From: Carnobacterium_A antarcticum
GTDB lineage: Bacteria; Bacillota; Bacilli; Lactobacillales; Carnobacteriaceae
Length of the DNA: 64,000 nt
Assembly (NCBI RefSeq): GCF_042658365.1
Contig: NZ_JBHSQC010000006.1
Direction: 5' to 3' (one strand)
The notes below the pieces were generated by a model. It worked only from the letters and a program-made list of their open reading frames with translations, had not been told where the DNA came from and made no database searches. The position numbers were made by a program, and so were the translations under genes. Positions 17,408-26,494 of the stretch are shown here, one piece after another. Every line of letters begins with the position of its first letter. Positions within the stretch are counted from its first letter, which is position 1.

Positions 17408-18940
17408 TTAATCGTTCGATTCTTCTTCATAAATAGGCAGTTTGATTCTAAAAATAGAGCCATATTCTAAGACACTTTCAACAGAAATAGATCCTTTATA
17501 GCCAAGCAATAATTCTTTTGCAATAGCCAATCCCAATCCGTTTCCGCCTTTATGCCGGCTCCTAGCTTTATCGACACGGTAAAAACGATTGAAAATTCTT
17601 TCCGTATCCTCATGCGTCATTCCTTCACCAAAATCTTGGATAGCAATATCTAATACGCGGTTCTCGACAGCGATCGATACATGGACTTCTTTGCGGTCAG
17701 TTGAATATTTCACAGCATTATCCAACAATATAATCAATATTTGCTCCAAATGGTTTCGATAAATGGAAACATAAACTTCTTCATCCACAGCATCATCTAA
17801 ATTAAAGACAAAATCCGGATGAATCATTTTGAAATTATTGACGGTTTGCAAGACTAAAGGTTTAATAGCCGTCTTTTCATTTTTATAATGAATTTCAACT
17901 TGTTCTGCTCTTGATAAATCCAACATTTCCTGCACGAGGCTTTTCATCCGTTCAATTTCTTGTAAAGAAGCTGACAGCGACTCATCTAGAATTTCAGGAT
18001 CTTTTTTTCCCCAACGGTCAAGCAATTTCAAATGCCCTTCCATAACCGCAACCGGAGTTCGCAGCTCATGGGAAACATCTTCTACGAACTGTTTCTGTTG
18101 CTCAATATATTTTTGCATTTTATCTAACATGTCATTGAAGACATTTGATAAATGGGTTAATTCATCATTGCTTTCAGCAATTTCAATCCGAGAAGTTGAT
18201 TGAGTATCTTGTCGTATGTCATTCATGGTATTCGTGATTTTTTTGAGCGGCTTCAAGAAGTTGATAGCCAGCATATAGCCTATAATACTGCTGAATATCA
18301 ATGCCAGGATGTTGATAGCAACCAGAGCCAAAATAATTCGTTCATTCATCCGATAATAGTTGCCCATCTCGCTTGTAACTTGAACATAACCAATCAGCTG
18401 TTGCGTTCTTTTGGAATAAATGGGCATGGTTCCTTGGAAGCCTTGTGTGCCATCGATATCGATCGACTCGATCAAAGGCTGAGCTGTTTTTTCAAAAGGG
18501 ATGTCCTTTCGCTTAGACTCAAATAATAAACGTAAAGTAGGACTATAGACACGAACCATGATCCCTTCTTCGTTCATTTTAGCAAAAATAGTATCTTGGA
18601 AATTGTTTGGCTGTCCGTATACTAAATTTCGTTGGTCGAATTCATCATTCATTTCAATCGGAGTTGATGTATACGTACCGCTTAAAGCCATATAGACCGT
18701 TTCTTTTGATAAACTGGCAGATTCATTGTTCAATCGATTAGCGACTCCAAATAAAGTTTCTTTTACATCTTCGTTCTCTTGGGTCAATAAAATTTGTCTG
18801 AATCCTATAAAAATAGCGACAGAAAAAACAGAAAAAGTTAAGAAGATGGCCAATGCTGCTCCCATTGTCCATTTCCACTTCAACGAAATTCGTTTTCCTT
18901 TTTTTTTTTGTTCGTTTCCGTCAAAAGATGGTCGTTTCAC
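17408..18940 (-). CDS. Sensor histidine kinase (CovS/EtaS/LisK type)
   Basis: A 510-residue membrane sensor. It has a first transmembrane segment at about 25-50, an extracellular domain of about 145 residues, a second segment at about 198-220, a HAMP linker, then the dimerisation H-box FVEDVSHELRTPVAVMEGH (His about 291) and the HATPase domain with N-box (LIILLDNAVKYS), G1 (DFGEGM), F-box and G2 (GGNGLGLAIAKEL). It phosphorylates the regulator encoded just upstream; the GTG start (18940) overlaps the regulator's TGA by 4 nt. Gene order after gnd and sequence character resemble EtaRS of Enterococcus and CovRS of streptococci, which govern envelope stress and virulence genes; the stimulus here is unknown. 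Confidence 0.9.
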   Translation of the reverse strand: MKRPSFDGNEQKKKGKRISLKWKWTMGAALAIFLTFSVFSVAIFIGFRQILLTQENEDVKETLFGVANRLNNESASLSKETVYMALSGTYTSTPIEMNDEFDQRNLVYGQPNNFQDTIFAKMNEEGIMVRVYSPTLRLLFESKRKDIPFEKTAQPLIESIDIDGTQGFQGTMPIYSKRTQQLIGYVQVTSEMGNYYRMNERIILALVAINILALIFSSIIGYMLAINFLKPLKKITNTMNDIRQDTQSTSRIEIAESNDELTHLSNVFNDMLDKMQKYIEQQKQFVEDVSHELRTPVAVMEGHLKLLDRWGKKDPEILDESLSASLQEIERMKSLVQEMLDLSRAEQVEIHYKNEKTAIKPLVLQTVNNFKMIHPDFVFNLDDAVDEEVYVSIYRNHLEQILIILLDNAVKYSTDRKEVHVSIAVENRVLDIAIQDFGEGMTHEDTERIFNRFYRVDKARSRHKGGNGLGLAIAKELLLGYKGSISVESVLEYGSIFRIKLPIYEEESND

Positions 18941-19632
18941 GAACGCATCACATATCCCGTTCCACGAACCGTTTGAATGTATCCCTCAACGCCTGGAACA
19001 TCAATTTTATTCCGTAAGTAACGGATATAAACGTCTACTACATTTGTTTCTACTTCTGTTTCGTAACCCCATACTTTATTTAATAATACATCCCGTGCTA
19101 ATACAACATTAATGTTTTCCATTAGTTCTAATAATAGTTCATATTCTCTTTTGGTCAATTCAATCACTTCATCGCCACGGCGAACCACGCGGTTTTCTTT
19201 CTCAATTGTCAAGTCACGATACGTCACTGTTGTTTGTTTAGTGATGTTTTGTTCACTTTCAATTTCAATACGGCGGAATAAAGCACGCATGCGGGCTAAT
19301 AATTCTTCAATGGCGAACGGTTTAACGATATAGTCATCTGCTCCATGATCTAAACCAGAGACACGATCGATCACGGAGTCTCTAGCAGTCATCATAATAA
19401 TCGGCACACTGCTGACTTGTCTAATACGGCGGCAAACATCGATACCGTTTAATTCCGGCAACATTAAATCAAGTAAAATAACGTCCCATTCTTGCCCTTC
19501 GGCTAAAGCTGCTTCTAAACCTGAACGACCATCATAGCGAACTTCAGTTTCATAGCCTTCGTGTTTTAACTCAAGCTCAACAAAACGTGCTAAGTTTTTT
19601 TCATCTTCAATAATTAATATTTTATTCATCAT
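18937..19632 (-). CDS. OmpR-family response regulator (CovR/EtaR/LisR type)
   Basis: A 231-residue two-domain regulator. The receiver domain has the acidic pocket (E9, D10), phospho-acceptor D55 in VILLDLMLPELNG, the switch Thr in MMTARD and K105-region KPF. The C-terminal winged helix ends RYLRNKIDVPGVEGYIQTVRGTGY in two short matches to the family (RNKID and TVRGTGYVMR). Two adjacent ATGs (19632 and 19629) are possible; the second has the better spacing from AGGTGG. It is translationally coupled to the kinase downstream and lies 256 nt after gnd. Confidence 0.93.
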   Translation of the reverse strand: MMNKILIIEDEKNLARFVELELKHEGYETEVRYDGRSGLEAALAEGQEWDVILLDLMLPELNGIDVCRRIRQVSSVPIIMMTARDSVIDRVSGLDHGADDYIVKPFAIEELLARMRALFRRIEIESEQNITKQTTVTYRDLTIEKENRVVRRGDEVIELTKREYELLLELMENINVVLARDVLLNKVWGYETEVETNVVDVYIRYLRNKIDVPGVEGYIQTVRGTGYVMRS

Positions 19633-19675
19633 ATACCCACCTGTTCTTCTATTTTCACTGTTCTTTGCTTGTGTT

Positions 19676-19704
19676 ACAATACCACGCTAATCTTAATTTC
19701 TCAA
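19676..19704 (-). promoter_or_regulatory. Sigma-A promoter of the two-component operon
   Basis: TTGAGA (19704-19699), 17-nt spacer, TATTGT (19681-19676) with an upstream TG, giving an extended -10. It sits about 44 nt before the regulator start. Confidence 0.6.
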
Positions 19705-19808
19705 TAAAATTCTCATCTTACTATTAGAATTCTACCATAAATTAGAAATAAATGAGAGTTTTTGATTTATGAGTCAATTTTTCTGCTTGATTTATTTTTA
19801 TCCACAAA

Positions 19809-19844
19809 TTAAGAGCTAGAGAAATAAAACTCTCTAGCTCTTAA
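19809..19844 (-). terminator. Terminator after gnd
   Basis: A 12-bp stem, AAGAGCTAGAGA/TCTCTAGCTCTT, with a short AATTT tail on the minus strand, 45 nt after the gnd stop. Confidence 0.75.
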
Positions 19845-19888
19845 TTCACTCTATACAGTTGCTCTTAGCAAATCAATCATTAACTGAT

Positions 19889-21322
19889 TTAAAGTTCTTC
19901 TTGTCCTTCATTGCCATACCAGTCGAAGTGGAAAGTTCCGGCTTTGTCGGTTCTTTCATAAGTATGAGCACCAAAGTAATCTCTTTGTGCTTGGATGATG
20001 TTAGCCGGCAAATCAGCTGTTCGATAAGAGTCGTAATAAGCAATAGCTGAAGAGAATGTAGGAATTGGAACGCCAGCTTTTACAGCAATTCCAATAACAT
20101 CACGAACGGCATCTTGATAGTTTTTTGTGATATCCATGAAGTACCCATCCAACATCAAATTCTTCAAATTTGGTTCCTTAGCATAGGCATCCGTGATCTT
20201 TTGTAAGAAACGAGCACGAATGATACAACCAGCACGGAAAATTTTCGCAATTTCGCCATACTGCAAGTTCCAATCGTATTCTTCACTGGCTGTACGCATT
20301 TGAGCAAATCCTTGTGCGTAGCTCATGATTTTGCTGAAGTACAAAGCTTGTCGAATTTTTTCAACCAATTCAGCTTTATCTCCGTCAAATGAATAACTAG
20401 CTGGTGCTGGTAAGATCTTGCTTGCAGCAACACGTTCTTCTTTTAATGCAGAAATATAACGAGCAAAAACTGACTCTGTAATCAGTGGAAGAGGTACGCC
20501 TAAATCTAATGCACTTTGTGATGTCCATTTTCCGGTACCTTTGTTGCCTGCACGGTCTAAAATGATATCGACCATTGGTTTACCCGTTTCAGGATCTTTT
20601 TTCGTTAAAGCATTAGCGGTGATTTCAATCAAGAAACTGTCTAACTCGCCTTTGTTCCATTCAGCAAAAACTTCAGCAACTTCATCGACTGATAACCCAA
20701 CAACTTTTCGCAATAAATCATATGATTCAGCAATCAATTGCATATCTCCATACTCGATTCCATTATGCACCATTTTAACATAATGGCCTGCTCCATTTGG
20801 CCCGATATAAGTGACACAAGGTTCGCCATCTTCGGCAACAGCAGCAATTTTTTCTAAAATCGGTGCAACTAAGTCATACGCTTCTTTTTGTCCGCCTGGC
20901 ATGATGGCAGGGCCCAATAAAGCTCCTTCTTCTCCACCAGAAACACCAGTTCCAATAAAGTTAACGCCAGATTCAGCTAGCTCTTCGCTACGGCGTATAG
21001 TATCTTGGAAGAATGTATTTCCGCCATCAATCAGTACGTCTCCAGCATCAAGATGGGGCAATAGGCCTTGAATAGTAGCATCTGTTCCTTTACCTGCTTG
21101 AACCATCAGTAATATCCGGCGTGGTTTTTCTAGTGACTCCACAAATTCTTCCATTGTATAAGTTGGAACAAGATTTTTGTCAGGATTTTCTGCAATTACA
21201 GCTTCTGTTTTCGAACCGGTACGGTTAAAAATAGAGACGCTATACCCTCTGCTTTCGATGTTTAGCGCTAAATTTTTTCCCATTACAGCCATTCCAACGA
21301 CACCAATTTGTTGTTTACTCAT
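19889..21322 (-). CDS. gnd: 6-phosphogluconate dehydrogenase (decarboxylating)
   Basis: A 477-residue enzyme of the pentose phosphate pathway: 6-phosphogluconate plus NADP+ to ribulose-5-phosphate, CO2 and NADPH. The NADP-binding motif GVVGMAVMGKNLALN is at the N-terminus, the substrate-binding GVSGGEEGALLGPAIMPGG in the middle, and KMVHNGIEYGDMQLIAE carries the catalytic Lys and Asn region. Length is that of the long, dimeric form. Start ATG 21322. Located upstream of the two-component genes, as in enterococci. Confidence 0.97.
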   Translation of the reverse strand: MSKQQIGVVGMAVMGKNLALNIESRGYSVSIFNRTGSKTEAVIAENPDKNLVPTYTMEEFVESLEKPRRILLMVQAGKGTDATIQGLLPHLDAGDVLIDGGNTFFQDTIRRSEELAESGVNFIGTGVSGGEEGALLGPAIMPGGQKEAYDLVAPILEKIAAVAEDGEPCVTYIGPNGAGHYVKMVHNGIEYGDMQLIAESYDLLRKVVGLSVDEVAEVFAEWNKGELDSFLIEITANALTKKDPETGKPMVDIILDRAGNKGTGKWTSQSALDLGVPLPLITESVFARYISALKEERVAASKILPAPASYSFDGDKAELVEKIRQALYFSKIMSYAQGFAQMRTASEEYDWNLQYGEIAKIFRAGCIIRARFLQKITDAYAKEPNLKNLMLDGYFMDITKNYQDAVRDVIGIAVKAGVPIPTFSSAIAYYDSYRTADLPANIIQAQRDYFGAHTYERTDKAGTFHFDWYGNEGQEEL

Positions 21323-21436
21323 TCGTAAACTCTCCCCCTCGAAACTTCATTTTATTTTCCATTTTTTTATTTCTTCTATCTTTACTATCCTACCAAAAAA
21401 AAGCTGAAATTAAAAGGAAGGAATGCTTCATAACTC

Positions 21437-22561
21437 TTATTTGTTGGCCATGCCGACAACTAGTGCATAGGCCATTTCTAATCCCTTCAGTAATTCTTTA
21501 ATTGGAAGGTATTCTTTAACCGTGTGTATTTTTTCGTAGCCAATGGCTAAATTAGTTGTTTGTTTGCCTTTTCCATTAAAAATATTAGCGTCGCTGCCTC
21601 CACCGCTCATCTCATAACTCGGTGTTCTGCCAATAGTTGAAATAGCTTTAGCGGCCATTTGCACAACTTCGGTCGATTCGTCAAAGCGGTAACCGTCATA
21701 TTTTTTTTCTGTTATCACAATGGCTTTTCCACCCATTTCTTTTGCAACTCGTTCAAATGTTTCTTTCATATGTTGAACTTGAGCAACACATGCCTCTTTA
21801 GACAAAGACCGAGCTTCAGCCACGACCTCTAGTCGTTCCATGACCACGTTAGTCGCTGTTCCTCCAGAAATCAATCCAATATTTGCTGTCGTTTCTTTAT
21901 CGATACGACCTAATTGCATTTGACGAATAGCTTCAGCAGCAATTTGAACAGCAGACAACCCTTTTTCAGGTTCTAACCCTGCATGAGCAGAAATACCTTG
22001 AATCAAAGCTTTGATTCGGTATTGTGTTGGACTGCCGATAGTAATGCTGCCCACAGGGCCACCTGTATCCAATACAAAACCCAGATTTGCTACCATCGGT
22101 GTTACATCAAACGCTTTTGCTCCTACTAAGCCGCTTTCTTCTCCAACAGTGATGATAAACTCTATGGTCCCGTGTTTAACGTGGTTTTCTTGGAGTGTTC
22201 TAATCAATTCTAACATAATAGCTAGACCGGCCTTATCGTCTGCCCCCAAAATAGTTGTTTCATCTGAATAAATAATATCATCTTTGATAATAGGCTTAAT
22301 TCCCTTACCTGGCGTAACCGTGTCCATATGACTTGAAAAGAAAAACGGCGTGATGTCTGTTGCACCTTCTAATGTGCAAATTAAGTTATTTGCACCAAAA
22401 CCCGTTTCTTCCATTGTTTGATCTTCTGCTACGGTTAGTCCTAAGGCTGTGAATTGTTCTTTCAAAAAAGCTTGGATAGCTTGTTCTGATCGCGTTTCTG
22501 AATCAATTCGAACCAATTCAAGAAACGTTTCCACTAATCTTTTCTCATTCCACTTTCTCAT
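21437..22561 (-). CDS. M20 family peptidase T-like (YqjE-type)
   Basis: A 374-residue metallopeptidase of the M20B/PepT-like group. Metal and catalytic residues are visible: H78 and D80 in SSHMDTVTPG, D108 in LGADDKAG, the general-base pair E141/E142 in TVGEESGLVG, and a later His in the C-terminal catalytic part. The ADDKAG and GEESG motifs are typical of peptidase T-like enzymes, which remove residues from tripeptides. In Bacillus yqjE lies beside the gnd paralogue yqjI, and the same neighbourhood is kept here. Substrate not proven. Confidence 0.88.
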   Translation of the reverse strand: MRKWNEKRLVETFLELVRIDSETRSEQAIQAFLKEQFTALGLTVAEDQTMEETGFGANNLICTLEGATDITPFFFSSHMDTVTPGKGIKPIIKDDIIYSDETTILGADDKAGLAIMLELIRTLQENHVKHGTIEFIITVGEESGLVGAKAFDVTPMVANLGFVLDTGGPVGSITIGSPTQYRIKALIQGISAHAGLEPEKGLSAVQIAAEAIRQMQLGRIDKETTANIGLISGGTATNVVMERLEVVAEARSLSKEACVAQVQHMKETFERVAKEMGGKAIVITEKKYDGYRFDESTEVVQMAAKAISTIGRTPSYEMSGGGSDANIFNGKGKQTTNLAIGYEKIHTVKEYLPIKELLKGLEMAYALVVGMANK

Positions 22562-22725
22562 TTCTTTTTCCTACTTTCTATTCGGCTCTCAACCTTATAT
22601 AGAGCCTTTTTTCATATCTGCCTGCTCTTTGTTAGCTCCTTTTGATCAAAATAGTGTATGATAAAGATAGATGATTCGATAAAAAATACATAATTGTAGT
22701 CGAACACCAACAAAGGAGGATTATT

Positions 22726-23682
22726 ATGTACCAATCTTATCATACTGATGCTGATGGTAACATGGTAGTAGCTGAAAAAGGACAAATCACAGATTGGTTA
22801 CATGTTTCTAAACCTACAGCTGAAGAAATCGATTATTTAGCTGAACACTTTAACTTTCCAAAAGATTATCTTACTAGTATTCAGGACCCAGACGAAGTTC
22901 CGCGGCAAGAAAAGTTAGGATTGAATCCAGCTGAAGATCCAAATTTGATTATATTTAACTATCCTTGCAAAGTAACAAATACATTAGGGTATGACGAATA
23001 CATAACGATTCCATTTGGCATTATTTTAACTGAAAACACCATCATCACCGCTGCTGAAGATCTGCCTTTTTTTATGGAAAAGATAATCCGAAATGAAACA
23101 GATTATCCAGTCGATACCAAAAAACCAGCACAGTTCGCTTTGGAAATTGCTTGGCAGATTTCGTTTAATTACATCTCTTGTCTAAAAGAAATCATAAAAA
23201 AAACAGAAGCTATGGAACAACAATTAACGATCACAACTAAAAATGAACAGCTTTTTGCTTTGATGTCATTGCAAAAAAGCTTAGTTTATTTTAATACTTC
23301 TATTCATGCAAGCCACCCTATTTTTAATGATTTAAAAGAAATTGAACTGTTTACTCAACACACTGAAAATCGGAATTTGCTTCACGATGTGATCGTAGAA
23401 AACCGTCAAGCTGAAGTGATGATCGAAGAAACCGATCAATTATTAACACAGATGAGTGCTGTTTTCTCATCTGTTGTTTCTAATAATTTAAACAACATCA
23501 TGAAGTTTCTAACTTCTGTTACGATCGTTTTAACCATTCCCACTATTATCGGAGGACTTTGGGGGATGAATGTCAACTTACCTATTGATAAAACCCCCGG
23601 AGCTTTTTGGATCATGATTCTCATTATTATTTTAATCAGTATTCTAACCACCTGGTTTTTGAAAAAAAATGATTATTTTTAA
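22726..23682 (+). CDS. corA: CorA-type magnesium transport protein
   Basis: A 318-residue CorA-family divalent cation channel. The long N-terminal cytoplasmic domain is acidic, a coiled-coil stalk helix follows, and two transmembrane segments lie at the C-terminus. The first ends in the diagnostic YGMN-type motif, here WGMN (GMN at about 280-282). The C-terminus ends in a basic KK cluster, as expected. Start ATG 22726, with AAAGGAGGA 7-12 nt upstream. It may transport Mg2+, Co2+ or Ni2+; Mg2+ is the usual physiological ion. Confidence 0.93.
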   Translation: MYQSYHTDADGNMVVAEKGQITDWLHVSKPTAEEIDYLAEHFNFPKDYLTSIQDPDEVPRQEKLGLNPAEDPNLIIFNYPCKVTNTLGYDEYITIPFGIILTENTIITAAEDLPFFMEKIIRNETDYPVDTKKPAQFALEIAWQISFNYISCLKEIIKKTEAMEQQLTITTKNEQLFALMSLQKSLVYFNTSIHASHPIFNDLKEIELFTQHTENRNLLHDVIVENRQAEVMIEETDQLLTQMSAVFSSVVSNNLNNIMKFLTSVTIVLTIPTIIGGLWGMNVNLPIDKTPGAFWIMILIIILISILTTWFLKKNDYF

Positions 23683-23757
23683 ATACCACTTGATAAAGCT
23701 ACCTGTTTCAGTGTAGACTATAAGAAATATCTGTAATGAAAGTAGGCGAATCAGCTC

Positions 23758-23874
23758 ATGGCGAATAAAGATAAAAAGACGCCTGCAACCAAGAAATGGA
23801 CTAAAGTTTTTGTTTGGGTAATGTTAGTTTCCATGCTTGGATCAGCATTCATTTCTGCGTTAGCTATACTCTGA
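23758..23874 (+). CDS. Small membrane protein, DUF4044 family
   Basis: A 38-residue protein, short enough to be overlooked by automatic gene calls. A basic N-terminal third (MANKDKKTPATKKWTK) is followed by one transmembrane helix (about residues 18-38, VFVWVMLVSMLGSAF). The Lys-rich start, a W-x-K-V-x-V-W-V-M-L helix onset and the length match DUF4044, small single-pass proteins common in Lactobacillales with unknown function. Start ATG 23758; the ribosome-binding site (AAAGTAGG) is weak and somewhat far. It lies 75 nt after corA and is followed by a strong terminator, so it may be the second gene of that transcript. Confidence 0.7.
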   Translation: MANKDKKTPATKKWTKVFVWVMLVSMLGSAFISALAIL

Positions 23875-23889
23875 TTTTTTCACAAAACA

Positions 23890-23927
23890 AAAATAAGAGG
23901 TTGGGACAAAAGTCCCAACCTCTTTTG
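23890..23927 (+). terminator. Terminator after corA and the small membrane protein
   Basis: A 13-bp perfect stem, AAGAGGTTGGGAC/GTCCCAACCTCTT, with an AAAA loop, then TTTTGC. Confidence 0.9.
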
Positions 23928-23956
23928 CATATCCGAATATTTATTCTAGAACGTGT

Positions 23957-24111
23957 TCCAAAAAGCAGACCCGACGTCCACTTCACGAATAATGCTCGAT
24001 GGTCTGTGACCATACAGCGCTTATCCGTTCCAGTTTCCTTAGCCCTTGCAGCTTTAGCTGCTTAGGGATACGGTATGCGAAGTAGAAGATTCGGGTCTAA
24101 ACGCTTTTTTA
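23957..24111. repeat. Highly folded intergenic element, possible dispersed repeat
   Basis: About 150 nt that can fold into a branched structure. The outer helix is AGACCCGA/TCGGGTCT (23967-23974 with 24091-24098), flanked by AAAAAGC and GCTTTTTT. A second helix of about 7 bp is ACTTC-containing (around 23978-23984 with 24079-24085). Two internal arms are ATGGTC-tgt-GACCAT (23999-24013) and GCAGC-ttta-GCTGC (24048-24061), the latter supported by CCC/GGG. It lies between converging transcription units and has no good ORF. The character is that of a dispersed palindromic repeat or structured RNA; copy number cannot be judged from one window. Confidence 0.5.
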
Positions 24112-24127
24112 CACACTCCCTTTTTAG

Positions 24128-25840
24128 TTAGTTTAATTGTTTTGTTTTTTGATTTTTCGCTAATTCGCGCAGTTCTTTTGCATGTTCTAGCGTTAGCTTT
24201 GTAATTTCAGTTCCAGCCAACATTCTGGCAACTTCTTCTACTTTTTGAGGTTCTGCCAATGCTTCAACATGTGTTTCTGTCCGTTCAGCTACTATTGTTT
24301 TTGATATAAATAAATGATGATCCGCCATCGCCGCTACTTGCGGCAAATGGGTAATACATAAAACTTGCGAATGAATCGCAACCATATAAATTTTGTTTGC
24401 AATCGCTTGTGCCACACGCCCGCTGACACCCGTATCGACTTCATCAAAAATGATACTGGTAATGCCTTGTGACTTTGAAAAAATAGTTTTCAACGCTAAC
24501 ATCATTCTGGATAATTCTCCCCCAGAGGCCACTTTAGCTAGTGATTTTAAAGGTTCTCCTAAATTAGTCGCGATATAAAATTCTACATGATCTAATCCTA
24601 TTTCTCGGGCGGTTTCTAACGTTGGTTCCGCTTTTCCATTAAAAAATTGTACCTCAAAAACAACTTTTTCCATGAATAATTCTTTTAGTTGTTCATGAAT
24701 GGCCGCTTCTAATTGTTTTGCAACGCTTTGTCGCTTTTTCGTCAAGGTTTTGCCTTGCTGAATCACCTTTTCCGAAAGAGTATTCAGTTCTTTGATCAAA
24801 TGATTAATGTGATCTTCTCGGTTTTGGATTTGAAGCAGTTCTACGGCAATTTTTTCATAATAAGATTTGATCTCTGCAATAGAATCTCCATATTTACGCT
24901 TCATTTGGTGAATCAATTCCAACCGTTTTTCAATATCATTTAACCGATTTTCATCATAAGCCATTTGATCCATTTCTCTTAAGATGTCGCTTGCTGCTTC
25001 TTGCAATTGAAAGTAACTATTTGCAATCGTTTCTGATAAAAGTTTGTACGTACCATCAATGTCTTCAATTGAACTCATTTCGGACATAGCTTGACCAATC
25101 AGATCGATCCCGCTGTTTTCTTCACCCTGTAAAGCATCATAACTGCCTGATAAAGCCGCTGTGATCTTTTGGTAATTCATTAATAGATTTTTTTCTTCCA
25201 ACAACTCTTCTTCCTCATGATCGCCTAGCTCAGCCATTTCAATATCATTCACTTGAAACTGCAGCATATCCAAACGTTGCGCCAATTCTTGTTCACTATT
25301 TTGCCATTTATCATAGGCTTTTTTAACTTCTTTGTAAGCAGCATAGGTTGTTCCGTAAGCGGCTTTAAGCCGGTGCAGCTCTTTATCTCCAAATTGATCT
25401 AACATTGCCAAGTGCCGCTCAGGGTTCATTAGCTCTTGGTGCTCGTTTTGACCATGAATATCAATGATCGTTTCTCCTATTAAACGTAAAGTCGCAATAT
25501 TCACCAGGCGTCCATTGATGCGGCAGACATTTTTACCATTGCGATGAATATCTCGTTGAATAATAAGGGTGCCATCCTCCATTTCAATATCATAAGAATT
25601 TAGCAACTCATAAGTCAGTTGATTGTCTTCAATTGAAAACAACCCTTCCAAGACACATTTGCTCTCACCATGACGAATGAATTCATTTGAACCGCGTCCA
25701 CCAGCCAATAAGCCGACTGCATCAATAATAATGGATTTCCCTGCTCCGGTTTCCCCTGTTAAAACTGTCATACCCGATTCAAAACTTAGATTCAAATCAT
25801 GAATGATGGCAAAGTTTTTAATGGTTAATTCTTGTAACAA
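24128..25840 (-). CDS. recN: DNA repair protein RecN
   Basis: A 570-residue SMC-like ATPase that acts early at double-strand breaks. Walker A GETGAGKS is at 29-36. A long coiled-coil centre (about residues 155-370) is rich in Glu/Gln/Leu. The C-terminal half carries the signature KVASGGELSRMMLALK and Walker B IIFDEVDTGVSGRVA. Start taken as TTG 25840, with GGGAG about 9 nt upstream. It follows argR on the same strand by 37 nt, the classical argR-recN order. Confidence 0.96.
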   Translation of the reverse strand: MLQELTIKNFAIIHDLNLSFESGMTVLTGETGAGKSIIIDAVGLLAGGRGSNEFIRHGESKCVLEGLFSIEDNQLTYELLNSYDIEMEDGTLIIQRDIHRNGKNVCRINGRLVNIATLRLIGETIIDIHGQNEHQELMNPERHLAMLDQFGDKELHRLKAAYGTTYAAYKEVKKAYDKWQNSEQELAQRLDMLQFQVNDIEMAELGDHEEEELLEEKNLLMNYQKITAALSGSYDALQGEENSGIDLIGQAMSEMSSIEDIDGTYKLLSETIANSYFQLQEAASDILREMDQMAYDENRLNDIEKRLELIHQMKRKYGDSIAEIKSYYEKIAVELLQIQNREDHINHLIKELNTLSEKVIQQGKTLTKKRQSVAKQLEAAIHEQLKELFMEKVVFEVQFFNGKAEPTLETAREIGLDHVEFYIATNLGEPLKSLAKVASGGELSRMMLALKTIFSKSQGITSIIFDEVDTGVSGRVAQAIANKIYMVAIHSQVLCITHLPQVAAMADHHLFISKTIVAERTETHVEALAEPQKVEEVARMLAGTEITKLTLEHAKELRELAKNQKTKQLN

Positions 25841-25877
25841 ATTGCTTCACTCCCATCAACTTGTCCGTTGCCTAGTA

Positions 25878-26330
25878 TTAAATCAAACTAATAAAATGAT
25901 TTTTTAAATTTTTTGCTTGTTCTTCAGAACGACAGATAATCAAAACATTGTCATCTCCTGATATGGTTCCAAATATTTCAGAGAAATCGGAAAGATCGAT
26001 CAAAGAACCCAAAGCAAAAGCATTGCCTGGAATTGTCCGAAGCAAAAGAAAATAGTCCTGCACATCGATTGAAACAAAGGCATCTTTTAATAAACGCTCT
26101 AATTTTTTTGAGGTATTGTGCTGAACATCTGGGGGCAAACTATAACGATAGCCTCCGGTTGGAGCAGGAACTTTTACCAGCTGAAGTTCTTTGATATCGC
26201 GGGAAATAGTAGCTTGCGTCACCTCGATCCCCTTCTCTTCTAAAATACGCACAAAATCCTCTTGCTTTTCAATAATATGCTCTTGAATCAGATTTTGTAA
26301 TAAACGATGCCGCTCTTTCTTCTTCATCAT
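25878..26330 (-). CDS. argR: Arginine repressor ArgR
   Basis: A 150-residue hexameric transcription factor. The N-terminal winged helix (KKERHRLLQNLI, then VTQATISRDIKELQLVKV) binds ARG boxes; the C-terminal domain holds the arginine site, with TIPGNAFALGSLID and GTISGDDNVLIICR (the conserved GDD) visible. Two adjacent ATGs can start it; the second (26327) has the better spacing from GAGGTG. It is placed between tlyA and recN, but a strong terminator separates it from tlyA, so it has its own promoter. Confidence 0.93.
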   Translation of the reverse strand: MMKKKERHRLLQNLIQEHIIEKQEDFVRILEEKGIEVTQATISRDIKELQLVKVPAPTGGYRYSLPPDVQHNTSKKLERLLKDAFVSIDVQDYFLLLRTIPGNAFALGSLIDLSDFSEIFGTISGDDNVLIICRSEEQAKNLKNHFISLI

Positions 26331-26345
26331 TTCACCTCATTTTAA

Positions 26346-26372
26346 TATTCAGTATAAATATACATTATTTTC
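26346..26372 (-). promoter_or_regulatory. Candidate ARG box in front of argR
   Basis: A 12-bp AT-rich palindrome, GTATAAATATAC (arms GTATA/TATAC at about 26352-26363), lies some 22 nt before the argR start, with related ACAT/ATAC and GTATAC sequences further upstream. It resembles ARG-box halves and suggests autoregulation, but the match is loose. Confidence 0.35.
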
Positions 26373-26449
26373 TTTATCATACCGTACATTATACAGATAT
26401 AAAAGCAAAACCGTATACAGGAATCCAGCTATTTCCAAAAATCGCCTAT

Positions 26450-26494
26450 AAAAAAACAAATTTTGTATAAAACTATACAAAATTTGTTTTTTTA
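26450..26494 (-). terminator. Terminator after tlyA
   Basis: A perfect stem of about 18 bp, AAACAAATTTTGTATA paired with TATACAAAATTTGTTT, followed by a T run on the minus strand; it touches the tlyA stop codon. Confidence 0.9.

Noticed and set aside
23814..24065. 83-residue ORF overlapping the small membrane protein and the folded element
   Set aside because: It has no ribosome-binding site, its protein looks random and it crosses a strong terminator.
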